From NCBI GenBank assembly GCA_030737875.1, contig CM060911.1:90354599-90418598 (forward strand): DNA of 64,000 nucleotides. Reading direction: 5' to 3'. The position numbers and the translations under genes are program-made. The notes below the pieces were generated by a model. The model did not search any database. It saw nothing but the letters and a program-made list of their open reading frames with translations, and was not told the DNA's origin. Source of the stretch: Allium sativum. Taxonomy: Eukaryota; Streptophyta; Magnoliopsida; Asparagales; Amaryllidaceae. Shown here one piece after another: positions 58,783 through 64,000 of the stretch; within the stretch, counting starts at the first letter, position 1; the number at the start of each line of letters is the position of its first letter.

Positions 58783-59849
58783 TTCCTTTTTAAACTTTAA
58801 TTTAAAAATATATATTTTAAAATCTACGTTTAGCTATAAACTGAATTTCATAACTTCGTTATTATCGATTCACCTGACGGTAAATCGAACTTTCTAAAAC
58901 AGTTTGTAATTTGGCCATCTGCTATAAATTCTCAACCAATGTCACCTATTGGTTAATAACCAATCAAATGTGGAATTGTGTTTAACAAGCAATATCCAAT
59001 TCACTAATCCCAACATAAGGTTTTCACAGTTTCACATACAGATAAATAATCAGCTCTAATAGTGGTCAACCAATAATTCGACATCCAATTTAATCTAAAT
59101 ATGTTTATATCATTATAAACGTAACCGACAAGGTAAGTTAACTTATTTGTAAATCATTGTTAAAAATAACGATGTAATTTCATTTAAATTAAACGACCGT
59201 TTAATTTAAAAAAAATTGATATAAAAATATTTAACACGCATTAAACAACCAATAATTAGCGGCCACAGCATACAGATGATAAACTCGACTTATAATCATT
59301 ATAAGCGGGGAAACTAAGTGAGATTAACTCACCCTGGATTTGATTTGTTGGTTAAAACAGTTCATTTTAATAAAATTAAACAATTGTTTAATTTTATTAA
59401 AAATTCCATTAACTTCCCACTTCGATAGCTCCAGCTCTATATTTTAATGTTTGCCAAGACGGTCTCATCGTCATTTTTTTTTTGAATCTGAGAGTGCATG
59501 AGCACATTATTAATATTATATGTTAACACAGTTATTTAAAATTTTATTTAAACTCTATATATAAATGGTTAATGGCCTTACCCTTATCATTCCTGGTCTA
59601 GGCTCACTTCCGCAGCTTCCATACTCCCTTACATGATATAATTAGAACCAGAAAGCTTGTGCACCATATACTTCCATCCAATAAAATGGGCCACCATCAT
59701 ATATTTTATCTTTATTTTCGAAAGCCCATTGGTGTAAATACGATGCACACGCCTCATTCTTTTTCTTGTTCGTACCTCCATATGTTCTAGCACAACTCCT
59801 TTCCAACAATGAAACAACAGCTTTCCAGATCGTCCCTTCTCTTCATCCC

Positions 59850-61560
59850 TTTCGGCTTTTTTTTATGTGTATATAGATATAGGCCCACAGGCCCATACAT
59901 CTACAGCCCAATCTCATAGCCCACGTCAAAACCCTCTCCCCTTAAAAGAACGTACCCGCCTCTTTTTTTTATCCACTTCTTCATTTTTTTCTCGTTTGAA
60001 ATAAGAACACTCCTCTGCCCAACATAAATCACAACGCCTCTCACTCCCTCTTTGATCGGAGCTCCAACGATAGACCCTAAAGCGAGCGCGCAAGTCTCCT
60101 CCACCTGCGGCTTGAACCACATATCCCCTGCACCTTCCGTTAGTTCGCTGCTCTTCCACAAATGTGATGCCTTTCAGGCCAGATCTCATACTTCTATTCC
60201 CATCAGTTCAGGTCAGTACGCGGATCTCTTATCCTCTACATGTTATTCTGTTAAACACTTGGCGAATAAATGGACAAATCGAGAGTTTATGTGGAGGAAA
60301 TTTTTGAATGGGTACTGTCATTTGTTGTTAAATTGCGTGACTGTTTTGTGTATGGTTTGGTCACATCAAAATGTTGAGAAGAAATCGTGTTGGTTTGGGG
60401 AAAACACTAATAGGCAGTGGTATTTATAGTGTGTGGTTACTTGGCTATCACGGATGAGGATTGATGGGCACGGCATTTGTGTGGCCATTACACAAATGAA
60501 CATAGACCAAATTAGAATAGTTGTACGAATTGTCATTTCAATTCAGTGTAGGCTGTTGAAGCAAGATGGGGATTAAACAATGAATGCGGTAGGTAGGGAG
60601 AGTCTAAGAAAGTATGCCGGCATATTTTTAGAATGGCTGTGTTTCAGATATGTTTCCTTTCAAGGTATTGTGTGGTTTCAGTCTCCATGTGTGTGAGCAC
60701 TGGTATTAGGGTAGAGTAGCTGTGATCCATGTCACGTGCGTAGTATCTTAGCTTCAGTCTAGTCATGTGTGGAGATTTGTTGCTTCGGGTTTATGTTTCT
60801 TCATTATTCTATTGCCTTTAGCTTTCTTAATTAATTATTTTCGCTGCATTGTATTATCATCTTGCTATCCTAAGTTCTAAATTGTTTAACACTGTGACTA
60901 ATGGTTCTGCAGGGTCGAAGTTCATTCATCATGTCTCATCTGCTGTCACTTAGCATTGATACAAGGGTTTTGCACAGTACATCATATAGGTTGAAAATGG
61001 TTCAACATCAGTATTTTTAATTTACGGTAGGCAAAAGATTTGGTACAGCTGCGCATGCATGTGAAGAATATGTTCCCATCTTGCTTTATATTTTCTCTTT
61101 TCCCTTTATTCCTATTTTTTTATTTTTATATGCATAGCTTTTGCTATTGAATGTATTGAGTTGAAAGTTTCTCTGTATCATAGCTGTAAGGCTATCCGTG
61201 AGCTATTGAATTTTAATATTCAATTGCACAAATTTGATTGCAGCATAGTTGTAGAATTGTACTTTGAATAGATTTGAAACATAATTTGTTTTACTATTTT
61301 ACTGAGTTGTTTTGTATCCCTCAGTACCATATATCTACTTGAAGTCTGTAATGTGTTCACATTAGTATTAAAGGTTGTAAATCGGCTTGGTAAAAGGTCT
61401 TGTAGAGGGGTCCATGAACATGAAGAGACCATTCCTTTGTTAATGTATTTTCTTGAATTAAAATTCTCTGTTTCTTATATTTCTGATATCCCTTGTTTAA
61501 GGAGGTTTGCATTTCCTGTCGAACACATTTTATTCTCTTGAAATATCATGTTTAACTGAT
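59850..61560 (+). pseudogene. Possible host gene fragment inside the U3 of LTR S
   Basis: This segment has no counterpart in the related G LTR and differs in texture from the rest. 59880-59900 holds GGCCCA/TGGGCC-type boxes usual in plant promoters. 60030-60215 is a GC-richer leader-like stretch with an open frame (60052-60429, 125 codons, unrecognised). 60800-60912 has intron-like T-rich sequence ending TTCTGCAG, and an ATG follows at 60931 with 28 codons (MSHLLSLSIDTRVLHSTSYR and on) to a stop. The remaining sequence to 61560 is T-rich like an intron or 3' region. I do not recognise a protein. A minus-strand frame (60161-59901) also exists, so orientation is uncertain. Confidence 0.3.
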
Positions 61561-62333
61561 TATCGTTATTATTTACTTACATATTAACATATATTTTGTC
61601 TGTATGATTTGTCACACGTACACTTGGGAATATTACGCTTACCATAAACAATTGTATACCACTATGTATGTCGTCCTATTTTTACTACTATACACGAAGT
61701 CTAAGCGTTATGTATTTACATATATACATACAACTAAGATCCGTAATTATATAAATAGTTTATAAAGAAAAAATATCGATAAATTGCTAAATAAATACCA
61801 AAGCTATTAAATTCAAGAATAAATAAATATCCACATATATGCCCAACTAGAATAGTATCTCACTTCAGATCAAAGATCGAATTATAACTCACTATCAAAA
61901 TTTCAAGTTAACCAAAATCTAAAATATATAGAAAACGTTATTAAATTTTATTAAATAAACGTTATCGTTTATAACGATTTCCATTGAGACTATATTAAAA
62001 TTTGAATTGGACATAACTAACAAATTATAATACGAAATCTAGATTTTTCTCTTTCAATAGAAAATTATAAACAATTCGATCCTAACGTTTCTTGTTTCAT
62101 GAAATTCCGACTTATATCGGATCCTGTATACTCAATCGAAGTTCAAAACTGAATATTACGAACTACAGCGCCATTACGAGCTCGTTTATTATTAAATATA
62201 ATTTATAACGTTTAAACTTCATTTTAATACATGAATTAATTTTTAAAAATCCATAAATATTCTAATAATAATATTTAAAACATAATTAAATATCCAAAGT
62301 AAAATGGCCCAAAATCCAGGCCGTTACACAGAA

Positions 62334-62402
62334 GTTTAATGGTCACACTAGTTTCATGAGTATGTGATACATGAATGATAGACTCTAGTGCAAGTGGGAG
62401 AT
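62334..62402 (+). pseudogene. Copia pol C-terminal tail and purine tract
   Basis: Continues the RNase H relic after the solo LTR: KFNGHTSFMS, stop, YMNDRL, followed by GTGCAAGTGGGAGAT (62388-62402), the usual copia purine tract just before the 3' LTR. Confidence 0.72.
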
Positions 62403-63840
62403 TGTTAGAGTTTATAGCCTATAGGCAATCCATTTGATGTGATTAAAAACATTGTTGATGTTATTTTTTAATTTGGAATATGAATATTTTGTTATGTTAT
62501 ATTTGTTGCGTAATATAAATATTAACATAGCATAAGTCCTTAGAATACTAATATAGAATTATAAAGTTCGAGTAAGACTTGAACTTGAAATTATATAATA
62601 TATTGAGTATTATTATTCTTAAATGTCCCTAGTCAAGTTTTATTGTTTATATAGGACAACAATAAAACATTGAGACTAGTACGTTGATTGACTGATGACC
62701 ACATCTCATTGATCATTAATATACATGATATTAATGTCAAAACATAAATACTTATTGGAGAATAGCGAATTGGGTTGATCCACTGTGAGATAACTACATG
62801 GAATATAATTAACAGTATCATAAGTTATTCTCATAGTAACAGTGATGTAATGGTCCTCAGACCTGAAATCATTATAATTTTATTCAGGATATTTGTGTTT
62901 TGATATCATCTAAAGTTACTTGTGATAGAGTAAACGATAACGGTGATTATTGGATACATCTCGAATTGAATGAAATTTGTGAATGATCTTGATGGAATTT
63001 AACCCTATGATATATTCGTAGTGATGTCCATGGGCCTCTTGATTGAGTGAGACTGTGAAATGCATGGTCATGCTCAAATATTTATTCGTTTTAAACAGTC
63101 TGCTCATTGATCAAGATAAACGGATTTAATTATAAAGAGAATGATATGTTCCATGCCTCGAGTTTAATTCTGGATATACTGGTTAAAAGGATTATATTAT
63201 GTTAATACACTTGTCACGAAATGGTTGTATCAAAAGGTTGATTTTATTATAACTTGGGTAGCAACGACGTATTTCTAGATTTTAATTACTATTTATGATT
63301 TTAAATACTATTTAAAATCATTGCCAACTTTATAATAACCTATGGGTCACACACTTAGAATGTTGCGAAGAAAAAACATTCAATTAGACAAATAAATTAT
63401 CAAATTTGTTGATATTTATTCAAGGTTAAAATGGTATATCGGGGTTCCTTAGTTTATGGTACACATTAAATTTTATGAAGAAAATCGTTTCCTTTATAAA
63501 TTGGACACGTGACCCAATTTTGGACTGATCAGATCAAAAAATCCAAAACCCTATCCAGCACCCCCTTTTTTTAACAAAATCCAATTTAATGGTAGCTAGC
63601 ACCATGATCACCTCTCCTCTTTGATTCGATCAAAAGGAAAATGTTCTTGTGGACTAATCTATGGAGGCAGGCATCTTGTCTTGTTCTGATTCGAATCAAC
63701 TAATACCGAAATCCCTTGCGTGAAGACGGATGAACCCATAGCAAGGTATTACTTTCAATTTACATATTATCATATAGATCTAGTTTTATATGGTTGATAT
63801 TTCATTTATTAGACATGAAATCAAACTAATTTTACTAACA
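62403..63840 (+). mobile_element. Ty1/copia LTR
   Basis: Starts TGTTAGAGTTTATAGCC directly after the purine tract GTGGGAGAT; the TGTTxGA start with a GCCxxxxGGCAATC segment is typical of one group of plant copia LTRs. The right end is tentatively TTTTACTAACA at 63840, about 1.44 kb, followed by TGCTACCAGAGA, a poor match to the primer site. Contents are AT-rich without repeats of note. The right boundary is uncertain. Confidence 0.65.
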
Positions 63841-64000
63841 TAATATGCTACCAGAGATTTACACATCAGTGCGTATGTGGATTTCATGAGTTTACTTTTC
63901 GAAACTTCAAGCCTTAATATTTTATTGTATTTATCTATTCATGTATAACAACAAGTTGAAACTTTTTTGTGTAAATGAGATGAAATTAATAATTTGTAAA
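63841..64000. other. Sequence after the copia LTR, no gene seen
   Basis: AT-rich. A 9-of-12 match to TGGTATCAGAGC at 63846-63857 could be a decayed primer site of a tandem copia arrangement, or chance. Confidence 0.3.

Larger units (their letters stand above)
44893..62328 (-). mobile_element. Solo LTR S, TSD CAGAA, interrupted by element H
   Basis: CAGAA at 44888-44892 and 62329-62333 flanks a unit starting TGTAACGAACAGGG and ending CCAGGCCGTTACA. The LTR sequence is 44893-45873 plus 56848-62328, about 6.46 kb without H. It has no second LTR, primer site or purine tract, so it is a solo LTR left by recombination. It is read on the minus strand by block order: terminal GGACATA block (62010-62190), donor GTGAGT 59332-59327, and the G-like conserved block (45533-45868). 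The U3 part is much longer than in G and carries an unrelated segment (59850-61560). Confidence 0.9.

Noticed and set aside
60052..60429. 125-codon frame as an intact host gene
   Set aside because: No ATG start, no recognised family and an overlapping minus-strand frame; kept only as part of a possible captured fragment.
63846..63857. Copia primer binding site after the LTR
   Set aside because: Three mismatches in 12 to the usual site, and the preceding pol relic marks this as a 3' LTR, after which no primer site is expected.
1..64000. tRNA or rRNA genes
   Set aside because: No cloverleaf-like sequence or rRNA motif was seen by eye; the tRNA-related signals are only the retrotransposon primer sites.

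Overview
The window looks like repeat-rich intergenic nuclear DNA from an angiosperm. It is AT-rich, has no prokaryote-like gene packing, and carries the termini and priming sites of plant LTR retrotransposons and a CACTA DNA transposon. I see no intact protein-coding host gene, tRNA, rRNA or CRISPR array. Nearly all the long open frames are translations of tandem repeats or of non-coding LTR leaders.

Layout. 1-3328 is the end of an LTR (minus-oriented). It truncates a minus-strand gene remnant (3329-5540) with recognisable exons. 5815-6625 is a decayed Ty1/copia pre-integrase/integrase relic. 7012-10635 is a non-autonomous CACTA element with 3-bp target duplication AAA; it carries an exon of a plant KH-domain RNA-binding protein. 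10764-25323 is a minus-oriented LTR element ('M') with two LTRs of about 6.6-6.9 kb around a 1.0-kb interior. It lies against a plus-oriented relative ('C': interior 25324-25889, LTR 25890-44294), so the LTRs form a large inverted repeat. The C LTR is split by a complete young element ('G', 26541-39425; TSD GTATG) with LTRs of 5913 and 5881 bp around only 1091 bp. 44295-44892 and 62334-63840 are the 3' end of a copia element (RNase H relic, then LTR), split by a solo LTR ('S', 44893-62328; TSD CAGAA). S is itself split by another complete element ('H', 45874-56842; TSD ATTCA) with LTRs of 4660 and 4560 bp and a 1.75-kb interior.

How the parts work. G, H, M and C have the initiator-Met-type primer site TGGTATCAGAGC, a purine tract preceded by a 'GGGGACGAA'/'GAGGACGAA' block as in Tekay/Del chromoviruses (Ty3/gypsy), and TGTAAC-type LTR ends, but no gag or pol. 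They must depend on an autonomous partner. Their LTRs share a layout in which a TATA box is followed by a leader exon ending in a consensus 5' splice site (GTAAGT or GTGAGT), then a multi-kilobase AT-rich intron-like stretch with family-specific tandem repeats or hairpin arrays, then conserved blocks. Just 3' of the primer site, C, M and G carry one to three copies of a 38-39-nt two-stem hairpin. Its stems change by compensating substitutions, while its loop size and internal loop stay fixed. This is the best candidate in the window for an undescribed functional RNA, possibly a packaging or dimerisation signal.

All coordinates and alignments were read by eye. Homology calls rest on motif recognition only.
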